Numbered from the stretch's first letter, positions 8,305-16,519 are shown. The stretch is DNA of 64,000 bases from Aquamicrobium sp. LC103 (GCF_001014615.2 NZ_LBCQ02000018.1:1-64000), one strand, 5' to 3'. Numbers and translations: made by a program. The notes: generated from the letters alone by a model not told the origin.

Positions 8305-9531
8305 CTATAGCTTCGCGACAATCGACATCGCCTCGTCGGTTGCCGCGAGCGCCTCGTCGATGTCGGCATCCGTGTGTGCCGCCGACAGGAACATGGTGTG
8401 TGTCGGATGTATGTAGACGCCGCGCGCCAGCGCCTCCAGACAGAACCGGTTGCCGATCTTCAGATCGGCATCGTCCTCGAACAGGAAGACCGGCATCTGC
8501 ACCGGCCCGCTCTGCTTCAGACGCATCCCGTGGCGAACGGCCTGCCTGTCGAGCCCGTCGCGGAGACGCTGGCCGACGGCACGCATGCGTTCGACCCCTC
8601 CGGTGTCGCGCAGCTTGTTTATGGTGGCGATCGATGCCGCCATCGAAACCGCCGCGGTCCAGAACGAGCCGGTGGTGAAAATTCTGGTCGCGGCTTCGCG
8701 GAACCGGTCATTGCCGGTGACCGCGGCAAGCGCATGTCCGTTGGCAACCGCCTTGCTCCATGCCGCGAGGTCCGGCTTGACGCCGACGGTCTCCCAGCTT
8801 CCGCCGAGATGAAGGCGCAAACCGGCGCGCACGTCGTCAAGGATGAGCGCGGCATCCGCCTTCGTCGCGAGGCTGCGCGCCCGTCGGGCGAATTCGACGG
8901 TTGGGAGCACATGCTCCTTGCCGAGATCATGCTTGAACGCGGACGCCAATATTGCAGCGAGGTCTCCCCCGGCTTGTTGCACGGCGGTTTCTAGGCTCTC
9001 GACGTCATTGTAGTCGTAATAGATCAGGTGCGCGCGATCCTCCTCCGTCACGCCAGCCACGGAGGGCGTGCACCAGGGGATCGCGCCGTGATAGGCGCCG
9101 CGCGCCAGGAGAATCTTGCGCCGGCCGGTTCCGGCCCGCGCGATCGTCACGCAGGCCGTGGTCGCATCGGTGCCGTTTTTCGAGAACATCGCCCAGTCGG
9201 CGTGCGGGACCGTGGCGACGAAGAGTTCCGCCAGTTCCACCAGCCGCGCGCTCGGCCCGTTCATGCCGTCGCCCAATTCACGCTGACGGGCGGCGGCGGC
9301 TTCGACGTCCGGATCGTTGTAGCCGAGAATCATCGGCCCCCAGGCGCACATGAAATCGATATAGCCGCGCCCGTTCGCGTCCCATGTCCTGCAGCCCCGG
9401 GCGCGGGAAAAATACTGCGGATATCCTTCCGGAAGACGAGCCGCATTCTGATGCCCCCACATGCCGCCGGGGATGACCTTGGACGCGCGGGCGCGCAAAG
9501 GCAGATCGGCCTCGATGATTTGCCGGTTCAT
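8305..9531 (-). CDS. glutamate-1-semialdehyde 2,1-aminomutase-like class III aminotransferase
   Basis: This 408-residue fold-type I pyridoxal-phosphate enzyme resembles HemL-type aminomutases. The catalytic Lys is expected at residue 260 (AAWSKAVANGHALAAV), the phosphate-binding FSKNGTDAT motif is at about 116-124, and LILDDVRAGLRLH stands where the cofactor Asp motif (usually DEVxxG) is found. Catabolic operons often carry HemL paralogues that are aminotransferases rather than haem enzymes, and this one is transcribed divergently from a sugar-acid kinase across a shared operator. I infer a role in handling an amino group of the imported substrate. The exact reaction is unknown. Confidence 0.85.
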   Translation of the reverse strand: MNRQIIEADLPLRARASKVIPGGMWGHQNAARLPEGYPQYFSRARGCRTWDANGRGYIDFMCAWGPMILGYNDPDVEAAAARQRELGDGMNGPSARLVELAELFVATVPHADWAMFSKNGTDATTACVTIARAGTGRRKILLARGAYHGAIPWCTPSVAGVTEEDRAHLIYYDYNDVESLETAVQQAGGDLAAILASAFKHDLGKEHVLPTVEFARRARSLATKADAALILDDVRAGLRLHLGGSWETVGVKPDLAAWSKAVANGHALAAVTGNDRFREAATRIFTTGSFWTAAVSMAASIATINKLRDTGGVERMRAVGQRLRDGLDRQAVRHGMRLKQSGPVQMPVFLFEDDADLKIGNRFCLEALARGVYIHPTHTMFLSAAHTDADIDEALAATDEAMSIVAKL

Positions 9532-9586
9532 TCAACGTCTCCTTCCCGACGATCCGCGAACCACTGCTTCGAGTGGATTGTCATAG

Positions 9587-9605
9587 ATGATATATCATGT
9601 ATCAT
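9587..9605. promoter_or_regulatory. putative operator in the divergent aminotransferase/kinase promoter
   Basis: The stretch contains a perfect 12-base palindrome ATGATATATCAT (9587-9598) overlapped by the 16-base GATATATCATGTATCA (9589-9604) that is exactly repeated, in the opposite orientation, at 8237-8252. It is roughly in the middle of the 122-base divergent spacer, 56 bases from the aminotransferase start and 49 bases from the kinase start, so a single bound regulator could control both directions. Confidence 0.65.
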
Positions 9606-9653
9606 AGGTCTCGCAAGTGCTCGAAATGCGATGTCTGAAAGGGCGAGGAAGTC

Positions 9654-10934
9654 ATGCATCCTATCTTCGGGGTTATCGCCGACGACCTGACCGGCGGCAT
9701 GGAAACGGCATCGATGCTGGTCGCGCTGGGCGTTGATGTGCAATTCGTCACCAATCCCGAGATCGCCGGGGAAGTCGGTTCGGCGCCTGTCGTCGTGGTC
9801 GCGCAGAAAACACGCGTAATCCCCGCGCCGGACGCCGTTCGCAAATCGGACGACGCGGCCCGGGCACTGCTGGCGCTGGGCGCCAGGCAGCTCTTCTTCA
9901 AATATTGCGCAACTTTCGATTCGACCGATGAAGGCAACATCGGGCCGGTCGCCGACCGGCTGCTGGAACTGACCGGTCAACCGGTGACGATGTTCTGCCC
10001 GGCGGCACCCGAGGTTGGCCGCACGGTCTATAACGGCCATCTCTTCGTCGGCACGCAGTTGGTCTCCGATTCGCCGAAGCGTTTCGATCCGCTGACGCCG
10101 ATGACCGATCCGGATCTCGTTCGCGTCCTGCAACGGCAGAGCACGCTGCCGGTCGGCCTCCTGCCGCACCATCTGGTTCGCACGGGCAAGGAGCGGCTGA
10201 GCCGGCATGTCGAGAAGGAGCGAGCACGAGGGCTCCACCATTTCATCGCCGACGCCATCTATGAGGAGGATCTGACGGCGATCGCCGAACTGACGGTGGA
10301 TTGGAAGGTCGTCACCGGCAATTCGCCCGTCGTGCAACATTATCCGCCGATCTGGCGCCGGCGCGGCCTGCTCGACGAGAAACCGTCCAGCCAACGCCTG
10401 CCTGCGGTCGGTGGGCATGCGGTCGTGCTTGCGGGCAGTTGCGCCGAACGCACTTTCGAGCAGCTCGCCGCCTTCGAAGCGTCGCGCCCCGTTTTTCGGA
10501 TAGACCTGACTTCCGTCGCCAGCGGGAACGAAGCAATAGGTTCCGCCCTGGAATGGGCGCGAGCACGGATCGAGGCGGGCCCCATCGCCATCGCGACGTC
10601 GGCAACGCCCGAGAAAGTCCGCGAGGCGCAGGACAGGCTGGGGCGTGACGGCGCGGCCGGCCTCGCCGAAGCGATCCTCGGCGCACTGGCGGTCGAATTG
10701 CGTGAACTGGGCGCGCGGCGCTTCGTGGTGGCCGGTGGCGAGACGTCCGGCACCGTCGTGGAGCGCCTCGGCATCGACCGGCTGCGGATCGGCCGATATG
10801 CCGGCCCCGGCGTTTCCCGCGCGACATCCGAGGTGGGCGAGCCGATCGGGCTTTGCCTGAAATCCGGCAAGCTCGGGCCGGTCGATATGTTTCTTCAGGT
10901 TCTTGAACAGATGACGGTCGAGGAGGTGCAATGA
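9654..10934 (+). CDS. otnK: four-carbon acid sugar kinase (3-oxo-tetronate kinase OtnK-like, former DUF1537)
   Basis: The 426-residue protein matches the OtnK/DUF1537 kinase family. The N-terminal motif FGVIADDLTGGMETASML (the ADDLTG substrate-site signature) and the C-terminal VVAGGETSGTVVERLGI ATP-binding region are both present, and the length is typical. Known members phosphorylate 3-oxo-tetronates or other C4/C5 acid sugars. The start has GAGGAAGTC ahead of the ATG. Its stop overlaps the start of a class II aldolase (ATGA), the usual OtnK-OtnC pairing. The expected oxidising partner LtnD/DtnD and the isomerase OtnI are not encoded nearby, so the substrate may differ. Confidence 0.85.
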   Translation: MHPIFGVIADDLTGGMETASMLVALGVDVQFVTNPEIAGEVGSAPVVVVAQKTRVIPAPDAVRKSDDAARALLALGARQLFFKYCATFDSTDEGNIGPVADRLLELTGQPVTMFCPAAPEVGRTVYNGHLFVGTQLVSDSPKRFDPLTPMTDPDLVRVLQRQSTLPVGLLPHHLVRTGKERLSRHVEKERARGLHHFIADAIYEEDLTAIAELTVDWKVVTGNSPVVQHYPPIWRRRGLLDEKPSSQRLPAVGGHAVVLAGSCAERTFEQLAAFEASRPVFRIDLTSVASGNEAIGSALEWARARIEAGPIAIATSATPEKVREAQDRLGRDGAAGLAEAILGALAVELRELGARRFVVAGGETSGTVVERLGIDRLRIGRYAGPGVSRATSEVGEPIGLCLKSGKLGPVDMFLQVLEQMTVEEVQ

Positions 10935-11590
10935 CGATGCGTGACGAGGAGCGGCAATTGCGCGAAAAGCTGCTGACGGCGGTAAAGCTGCTCGAAGACA
11001 AGGGCTTCAATCACGCCAGCACCGGAAATCTGAGCTGCCGCGACGGCGATGAAATCCTCATCACCCCGACAGGTGGCAACAGCGGCAACCTGACACCCGG
11101 GCGTATCGTTCGCCTGACCCGCGGAGGCAAGGTCGTCGGCGAAGGCATTCCTTCCAGCGAATGGCATATGCACACCGCCATCCTCGGGGCCTTCCCGCAC
11201 GCTAACGCCGTCGTCCACACTCACGCCGACGCCTGCGTGGCCCTCTCCTGCCTACGCAGGCCGATCCCAGCATTCCACTACATGGTCGCGGGGTTCGGTG
11301 GCGTCGAAATCAGATGCGCGCGTTACGCCACTTTCGGCACCGCCGATCTCGCCACCTCGGCCGTCGAGGCATTGCAGGGCCGCACGGCCTGTCTTCTCGC
11401 CAATCACGGCATGATCGCGATGGGCAAATCACTCGACGCAGCACTCGCGGCGACCATCAAGCTCGAAACGCTCGCGCGGCAATATCTGCTCGCGCTGAGC
11501 GCCGGCGAACCGGTGCTGATCGACGAGGAGGAAATGTCCCGCGTCGGCGCGCGTTACGGCAATTACGGCGTGGGCATCCTTCCCGGCTGA
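10931..11590 (+). CDS. class II aldolase/adducin family protein (OtnC-like decarboxylase or sugar-phosphate aldolase)
   Basis: The 219-residue enzyme belongs to the FucA/AraD/OtnC superfamily. The zinc ligands expected in the family are visible: His96 and His98 in VVHTHAD and His159 in LLANHGM, with the catalytic Glu77 in SSEWHMH. The phosphate-binding GNLSC and PTGGNSG segments are at about 32-36 and 46-52. In OtnC the reaction is decarboxylation of 3-oxo-tetronate 4-phosphate to dihydroxyacetone phosphate; in other members it is retro-aldol cleavage. Coupling to the kinase implies it acts on that kinase's product. Confidence 0.85.
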   Translation: MTMRDEERQLREKLLTAVKLLEDKGFNHASTGNLSCRDGDEILITPTGGNSGNLTPGRIVRLTRGGKVVGEGIPSSEWHMHTAILGAFPHANAVVHTHADACVALSCLRRPIPAFHYMVAGFGGVEIRCARYATFGTADLATSAVEALQGRTACLLANHGMIAMGKSLDAALAATIKLETLARQYLLALSAGEPVLIDEEEMSRVGARYGNYGVGILPG

Positions 11591-11606
11591 TCGTTCGGAG
11601 GCATCG

Positions 11607-12398
11607 ATGCGGATTACCGGAAAGACCGGCATCATGTTCGTGCTCGCGCATCCCGTCGGGCACGTGCGAGCGAGCGCGGTGCTCAACGAATATTTTCAGG
11701 CGCGAGGCCTCGATTTCGCCGCCGCCCCTCTTCAAGTCGCGCCCGAAGATCTCGGCATCGTCCTCGACGGCATACGCGCTATGAGCAACGTCGCCGGCTT
11801 CGGCGTGACGATCCCGCATAAGATAGCCGTGATCCGACACCTCGACGCGATCACCGAGGAGGCACGCCGCTGCGGCGCGGTCAATTTCGTGCGTCGCGAG
11901 GCCGACGGGAACCTCATCGGCACCAACCTCGACGGCGTCGGCTTCGTCACCGGGCTTCGGGCGGCCGGTGTCGGGCCCGCCGGCAAGAGCATATTGCAGC
12001 TTGGCGCCGGCGGCGCCGGGCGAGCCGTCGCGTTTGCATTGGCCGCGGCGGGTGCTGGCGTGTTGACCATCGCGAATCGTGACGGGACGAAAGCCCGCGA
12101 ACTTGCGCGGGCCGTCGCGACGGGCTTCCCCACGGTCGAAGTTCACGCCGGCAATGCGGCACGAGGACCGTTCGACTTGTTGGTCAACACCACGTCGCTG
12201 GGCATGAAACCCGACGATCCCTTGCCCTTCGATCTCGAACTCGTCGAGCACACCCCGGTGATCGCCGACATCGTCATGACCCCGCCTGAGACCAAGCTGC
12301 TTGCCACGGCCTCGCGCGCCGGGCGCGCCGTCGTGCCGGGACGGGCAATGCTCGACGCGCAGATGGATCTCGTCGCGAAATTCCTCAAAATTCACTAG
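11607..12398 (+). CDS. shikimate dehydrogenase (AroE)-like NAD(P)-dependent oxidoreductase
   Basis: The 263-residue protein has the two-domain AroE layout. A substrate domain carries the conserved Lys72 (TIPHK) and Asp109 (GTNLDG), and a Rossmann domain has LGAGGAGRAVAFAL at about 131-144 and the NTTSLGM motif near 195. The N-terminal shikimate-binding SxS motif is replaced (PVGHVRASAVLN) and the usual NTD becomes NLD, so it is probably not the biosynthetic enzyme. It starts with CGGAGGCATCG before the ATG, 16 bases after the aldolase. I infer it oxidises or reduces a hydroxy-acid intermediate of the same pathway. Confidence 0.82.
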   Translation: MRITGKTGIMFVLAHPVGHVRASAVLNEYFQARGLDFAAAPLQVAPEDLGIVLDGIRAMSNVAGFGVTIPHKIAVIRHLDAITEEARRCGAVNFVRREADGNLIGTNLDGVGFVTGLRAAGVGPAGKSILQLGAGGAGRAVAFALAAAGAGVLTIANRDGTKARELARAVATGFPTVEVHAGNAARGPFDLLVNTTSLGMKPDDPLPFDLELVEHTPVIADIVMTPPETKLLATASRAGRAVVPGRAMLDAQMDLVAKFLKIH

Positions 12399-12403
12399 CC
12401 GTA

Positions 12404-12421
12404 TGAAATATGATATATAAT
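12404..12421 (+). promoter_or_regulatory. putative operator upstream of the ABC importer/dimethylformamidase operon
   Basis: TGAAATATGATATATAAT matches the operators at 8237-8252 and 9587-9605 at 13 of 16 core positions and contains ATGATATATAAT, one base off the perfect palindrome of the divergent promoter. It lies 28 bases before a small leader frame with a good ribosome-binding site. This third copy ties the transporter-amidase operon to the two neighbouring transcription units. Confidence 0.5.
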
Positions 12422-12449
12422 ATAAACAAAACGCGATCGGAGATGCACG

Positions 12450-12548
12450 ATGGTTTGCTCCTTCAGGCATGACAGGTCTCACACCCTCTCCCGAAAGCTG
12501 AACGCGCCATGGCGCAATCCGCCTCGCGACGGCAGGTCGTCGGCATGA
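12450..12548 (+). CDS. possible 32-codon leader peptide overlapping the ABC ATPase start
   Basis: An ATG at 12450 is preceded by GGAG with 7-base spacing, the best ribosome-binding site in this leader. It opens a 32-residue frame (MVCSFRHDRSHTL onward) whose TGA at 12546-12548 overlaps the ATG at 12545 of the ABC ATPase as ATGA. The arrangement fits translational coupling. The peptide has no recognisable family and could be fortuitous. The alternative is that the ATPase starts at 12509, which lacks a clear ribosome-binding site. Confidence 0.3.
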   Translation: MVCSFRHDRSHTLSRKLNAPWRNPPRDGRSSA

Positions 12549-13660
12549 AGGCGGACGCGCCAAGGGTCGCTAGCGGCGCCAACATCACGATCGACGGCCT
12601 TGCCAAGCGTTTCGGCCAGGTCACGGCGGTCGATCATTTCAGCGTCGACATAGCGGCCGGCGAATTCCTCGCGCTTCTGGGACCGAGCGGCTCGGGCAAG
12701 ACCACGGTTCTCATGAGCATCGCCGGCTTCGAATTCCCCACGGAGGGCAGCATCCGCATCGGCGGTGAGGACGTGACCTATACGCCCGCCAATCGACGCA
12801 ATCTCGGCATGGTGTTCCAAAAATACACCTTGTTCCCGCATCTGAGCGTGCTCGACAATGTGGCCTTCCCGCTGAAGATGCGTGGCGTTTCCAAGCCGGA
12901 ACGGCACAAAAGGGCCGAGGCGGCTCTCGCGACCGTGCGCCTGGCCGGTTACGGAAGCCGCATGCCGAACCAGCTTTCCGGCGGACAGCAGCAGCGCGTC
13001 GCGCTCGCGCGCGCGATCGTCTACCATCCCAGGGTCTTGCTGATGGACGAGCCGCTCAGCGCGCTCGACAAGAACCTTCGCGAGGAAATGCAGCTCGAGA
13101 TAAAGCGGCTGCATTCCGAGCTCGGCATCACGGTCGTCTTCGTCACCCACGACCAGGCCGAGGCGCTCACCATGGCAAACCGGGTGGCGGTGCTCAAGGA
13201 TGGGCGCATCCAGCAGATCGGGCCGGCGCCCGAGCTCTATGAGCGCCCCGCAAACCTGTTCACCGCCGGTTTCATCGGCGAGATGAATTTTCTGCCCGGC
13301 AGGCTCGCCGCCGCCGGGAAGACCCCCTCGATAAAGCTCGATGCCGGCCCCGAATGGCGGCTGCCCGCCGCCGCGCTGATCGACACGCCCTCCCCCGGAC
13401 AAAGCGTCGTCGCCACCGTTCGCCCGGAACGGGTCTCGCTGGGTTCCGAAGGAGCCGCTGGAGCGATTCCGGTGCGTGTCCAAGACGTTGTCTACGCAGG
13501 CGCCGCCGTCCTTCTCATCGGTGTGGCCGACTGCGGCACGGAGCTTCGCGCGAGGCTTTCGGGCGTCAGCGAAGTCGCCGACCTGCGGCCGGGCGACATG
13601 GCTCACCTCGTCGTGCCGCCCGAAGCCGTCCTCCTCTATGCCGGAGCGGCAGCGGCATGA
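12545..13660 (+). CDS. spermidine/putrescine-type ABC transporter ATP-binding protein (PotA-like)
   Basis: The protein has 371 residues from the ATG at 12545, or 383 from 12509. It contains Walker A (GPSGSGKTTVLMS), signature ([14 protein letters not shown]), Walker B ([12 protein letters not shown]) and a C-terminal TOBE domain (about residues 240-371), as in PotA/CysA-type importers. I prefer 12545 because of the ATGA overlap with the leader frame and because the ABC domain then begins at a normal distance. It energises the two permeases that follow with ATGA overlaps. The substrate may be a polyamine-like or other small amide or amine compound, given the amidase genes downstream. Confidence 0.9.
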   Translation: MKADAPRVASGANITIDGLAKRFGQVTAVDHFSVDIAAGEFLALLGPSGSGKTTVLMSIAGFEFPTEGSIRIGGEDVTYTPANRRNLGMVFQKYTLFPHLSVLDNVAFPLKMRGVSKPERHKRAEAALATVRLAGYGSRMPNQLSGGQQQRVALARAIVYHPRVLLMDEPLSALDKNLREEMQLEIKRLHSELGITVVFVTHDQAEALTMANRVAVLKDGRIQQIGPAPELYERPANLFTAGFIGEMNFLPGRLAAAGKTPSIKLDAGPEWRLPAAALIDTPSPGQSVVATVRPERVSLGSEGAAGAIPVRVQDVVYAGAAVLLIGVADCGTELRARLSGVSEVADLRPGDMAHLVVPPEAVLLYAGAAAA

Positions 13661-14565
13661 GCATTTTCGCCGCCACGCCCCCCGCGACCGCGTCCGGCGC
13701 TCTCGCCAGGCTCATGCGGTCCGACGGGCGCAGGATCAGCAGCCTCGGCTCGCTGCTTCTGATGGCGCCGTTCTTCCTCCTGATGGGCTTCGTCTTCGTC
13801 TGGCCGATCGTCAATCTCCTGGCGATCAGCGTGCTTGAACCGCAGCCGACATTCGACAATTACGGCCGCGTGCTCAGCAATCCCGTCTACGCACTGGTTC
13901 TGATGCGCACGCTCTGGATCGCCGTGCTCGTCACCGGCCTCACGCTTCTCTTCTCCTACCCCGTCGCCTATGCGATGACCCGCGCCAAAGGCCCGACGCT
14001 GGTGCTGATCACGGCCTGCGTGCTGCTTCCCTTCTGGTCGAGCGTGCTGGTGCGCACCGCGGCCTGGGCCGTGCTTCTTCAACGCAACGGCCTCGTCAAC
14101 CAGGGCCTGCAATGGTTCGGCCTGACGTCGGAGCCCGTGCGCCTGCTCTACACTCAGGGCGCGGTCGTCGTCGCGATGACGCATGTGCTGATGCCGTTCA
14201 TGATCCTGCCGATCTACGGTGCCCTCCGCAACATATCGCCCGACTACATGCGAGCGGCAGCCGTGCTCGGCGCGAGCCGAAGCCGCGCGTTCCGGGAGGT
14301 GATGCTGCCGCTCAGCCTGCCGGGCGTGCTCAGCGGGTCGATCCTCGTCTTCCTCACCGCGCTCGGCTTCTTCGTCACCCCGGCCCTCCTCGGCTCACCT
14401 CAGGAAATGATGATCGCGACGCTCGTCTCGCAGCAGATCCGCGAGACTCTCGACTGGCCGTTCGCGGCCGCGCTCGTCGGCGTTCTCACGCTGTTCGTCT
14501 CGCTCATCGCGGTGATCTTCTCGAAGGCGGTGCGCTTCGACCGGCTCATGGGAGGGCGCGAATGA
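13657..14565 (+). CDS. spermidine/putrescine-type ABC transporter permease (PotB-like)
   Basis: This 302-residue inner-membrane permease has about six transmembrane segments and the EAA loop (YMRAAAVLGASRSRAFREVMLPL). The ATG at 13657 overlaps the ATPase stop as ATGA; the longer upstream frame is non-coding. The first helix starts at about residue 33 (LLLMAPFFLLMGFVFVWPIV). It pairs with the PotC-like permease encoded immediately after. Confidence 0.9.
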   Translation: MSIFAATPPATASGALARLMRSDGRRISSLGSLLLMAPFFLLMGFVFVWPIVNLLAISVLEPQPTFDNYGRVLSNPVYALVLMRTLWIAVLVTGLTLLFSYPVAYAMTRAKGPTLVLITACVLLPFWSSVLVRTAAWAVLLQRNGLVNQGLQWFGLTSEPVRLLYTQGAVVVAMTHVLMPFMILPIYGALRNISPDYMRAAAVLGASRSRAFREVMLPLSLPGVLSGSILVFLTALGFFVTPALLGSPQEMMIATLVSQQIRETLDWPFAAALVGVLTLFVSLIAVIFSKAVRFDRLMGGRE

Positions 14566-15377
14566 ACCCGCGACTGGACTACGGCCGCCTGTTCCTCAAT
14601 GCCTATGTCTACGCGGTTCTGGCATTCGTTCTCGTGCCGATTGCCATCATCCTGCCGATGGCGTTTTCCGAGCCGTCCTACCTGACCTTTCCGCCACAGG
14701 GCTTCACCCTCGATTGGTTTTCGACCTATTTCGGCGATTCGCGCTGGATGGCGGCGACCTGGCTGAGCCTCAGGGTCGCCACGCTGACCGCGATACTTAC
14801 CGCCGTCATCGGCACCATGGCGACCTATGCGATGGTGCGCGGCAGGCGCGGTTTCGGCTCGGTCTTCCAAGTTCTGCTGATGGGGCCGATCGTGATCCCC
14901 CACATTGCCATCGCGGTCAGCCTCTACATGTTCCTGAGCGCCATGGGCCTGCTGGGCACGATGTTCGGCTACGTCCTTGCACATACAGTGCTGGCGATGC
15001 CCTTCGTGGTGTTCACGGTCGCCGCCGCACTCTCGCGCGTCGATGCGGATCTCGAGGCGGCCGCAATGAGCTGCGGCGCGTCGCGGTTCACGGCCTTTCA
15101 TCAGGTCACGCTGCCGCTGATCCTGCCGAATGTCGCCTCCGGCGGCCTCTTCGCTTTCATCATCTCGTTCGACGAGCCGGTGGTTTCCTTCTTCCTCGCC
15201 GGCATAAGGGACAAGACCCTGCCGCGCATGATGTTCGATGACATCGAGCAGAACCTCACGCCGGTCATTCCGGCCGTAGCCGTCATCCTGACCTTGGCGT
15301 CCGTGGCGATCATCTTCGGCACGGCGCTGCTGCGCCATCGGGCGCAGCGCATGCAGGCGATCGGGCGGGAGGCCTGA
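14562..15377 (+). CDS. spermidine/putrescine-type ABC transporter permease (PotC-like)
   Basis: This 271-residue permease starts MNPRLDYGRLFLNAYVYAVL at an ATGA overlap with the preceding permease. It has the six-helix arrangement and an EAA loop (DLEAAAMSCGASRFTAFHQVTLPL) before the last two helices. It forms the second half of the translocation pore. A 41-base gap separates it from the binding-protein gene. Confidence 0.9.
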   Translation: MNPRLDYGRLFLNAYVYAVLAFVLVPIAIILPMAFSEPSYLTFPPQGFTLDWFSTYFGDSRWMAATWLSLRVATLTAILTAVIGTMATYAMVRGRRGFGSVFQVLLMGPIVIPHIAIAVSLYMFLSAMGLLGTMFGYVLAHTVLAMPFVVFTVAAALSRVDADLEAAAMSCGASRFTAFHQVTLPLILPNVASGGLFAFIISFDEPVVSFFLAGIRDKTLPRMMFDDIEQNLTPVIPAVAVILTLASVAIIFGTALLRHRAQRMQAIGREA

Positions 15378-15418
15378 TCGTCAAGTCCAACCAGCCAACG
15401 ATAAAAACGGAGTGGAAC

Positions 15419-16477
15419 ATGGAAAGCAGGAAGGTCTTCTCAACCGCGGCGGTCGCGCTTGCGGCAATATTCTCGCTGGCGCCGGCCCAGGCGCAGGATC
15501 TCGGCAAGGAGCTCGTCATCGCCACCACCGGTGGCCTGATGCGCAACATGCTGGAAGAGCATATGTACGTCCCCTTCGCCAAGGCGAGCGGCGTCGAGGT
15601 CATCCCCTTCGATATCGAGGTGCCAGACCAGTGGGCGCGTGCCGAGGCGATGGCCCGCACCGGAAATATGGAATTCGACATCGTGACCGCGACCGGGCCG
15701 GACCTCGTCGACAAAGCCGAGATCCTGCACGAGATCGATTGTTCGGCGCTCAAGAACGTCGTCGAGTTCGGTGTCGATGGAGCGTGCGAGCCCTATGGCG
15801 TAGCGCGCACGACCGGCGGCATGCTCATCGCCTACGACAAGGAAGCATTCCCCGAGGGACCAGAGAACTGGGCGGATTTCTGGGACGTGGAAAAGTTTCC
15901 CGGGCCGCGGGGACTGCCGGATACGGGCGATCGCGACTGGTGGGTGCCCGCAGTCGCGCTGCTGGCGGACGGCGTCAAGCCGTCGGAACTTTTCCCGATG
16001 GACCTCGATAGGGCCTATGCCAAGCTCGATGAGATCAGGCCGCATATCGCGGTCTGGTGGAAGACGGGCAATCAGGTTCAGCAGATCATGCGCGACAAGG
16101 AGGTCGTCATGACCATGTCCTATTCCGGCCGCGCCCTGGCGACGATCAAGGAAGGTTCTCCGTGGGCGATGGCCTGGGGCGACGCGCTGAAGGACACCGG
16201 CTACATGTCGATCATGAAGGACGGGCCGAACGTCGCCGGCGCGCTTGCCTATCTCGACTTCTTCTATGGCAATGCCGATGCTCATCCGGTCTTCATGCGC
16301 GCCGTCAACTATGCCACGTCGAGCAAGGCCGGCCTCGAAAAGATGCCTCCGGAGGAACGCGTCCTCTACGCAACCGCGCCGGAGAACTATTCGAAGCTCG
16401 TCCAGCCCGACTTCAAATGGATCGGCGAGAACCGCGCGACGTTGCGCGATCGCTGGACCGCCTGGCTTACTCAGTAG
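15419..16477 (+). CDS. spermidine/putrescine-type periplasmic substrate-binding protein (PotD-like)
   Basis: The protein has 352 residues with a signal peptide (MESRKVFSTAAVALAAIFSL, cleavage near AQAQ) and the two-lobed bacterial binding-protein family 1/8 layout. CGGAGTGGAAC precedes the ATG. The mature protein lacks any obvious hallmark that fixes the ligand. A strong hairpin directly after the stop separates it from the regulator and the amidase genes and probably raises expression of the transporter part of the operon. Confidence 0.87.
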   Translation: MESRKVFSTAAVALAAIFSLAPAQAQDLGKELVIATTGGLMRNMLEEHMYVPFAKASGVEVIPFDIEVPDQWARAEAMARTGNMEFDIVTATGPDLVDKAEILHEIDCSALKNVVEFGVDGACEPYGVARTTGGMLIAYDKEAFPEGPENWADFWDVEKFPGPRGLPDTGDRDWWVPAVALLADGVKPSELFPMDLDRAYAKLDEIRPHIAVWWKTGNQVQQIMRDKEVVMTMSYSGRALATIKEGSPWAMAWGDALKDTGYMSIMKDGPNVAGALAYLDFFYGNADAHPVFMRAVNYATSSKAGLEKMPPEERVLYATAPENYSKLVQPDFKWIGENRATLRDRWTAWLTQ

Positions 16478-16484
16478 TACTACC

Positions 16485-16519
16485 GGGACAAGGAGGAAGC
16501 GCACGCTCCTCCTTGTCCC
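16485..16519 (+). terminator. strong intercistronic hairpin after the binding-protein gene
   Basis: GGGACAAGGAGGA (16485-16497) and TCCTCCTTGTCCC (16507-16519) form a perfect 13-base-pair stem with a 9-base loop. Only a short pyrimidine run (CTTC) follows, so it is either a partial or leaky terminator or an mRNA-stabilising structure. It lies between the abundant binding protein and the weakly initiated GntR gene of what otherwise looks like one operon. Confidence 0.7.

Noticed and set aside
9528-10931. 467-codon minus-strand frame opposite the OtnK-like kinase
   Set aside because: The plus-strand kinase has clear motifs and a ribosome-binding site; the antisense frame has none.
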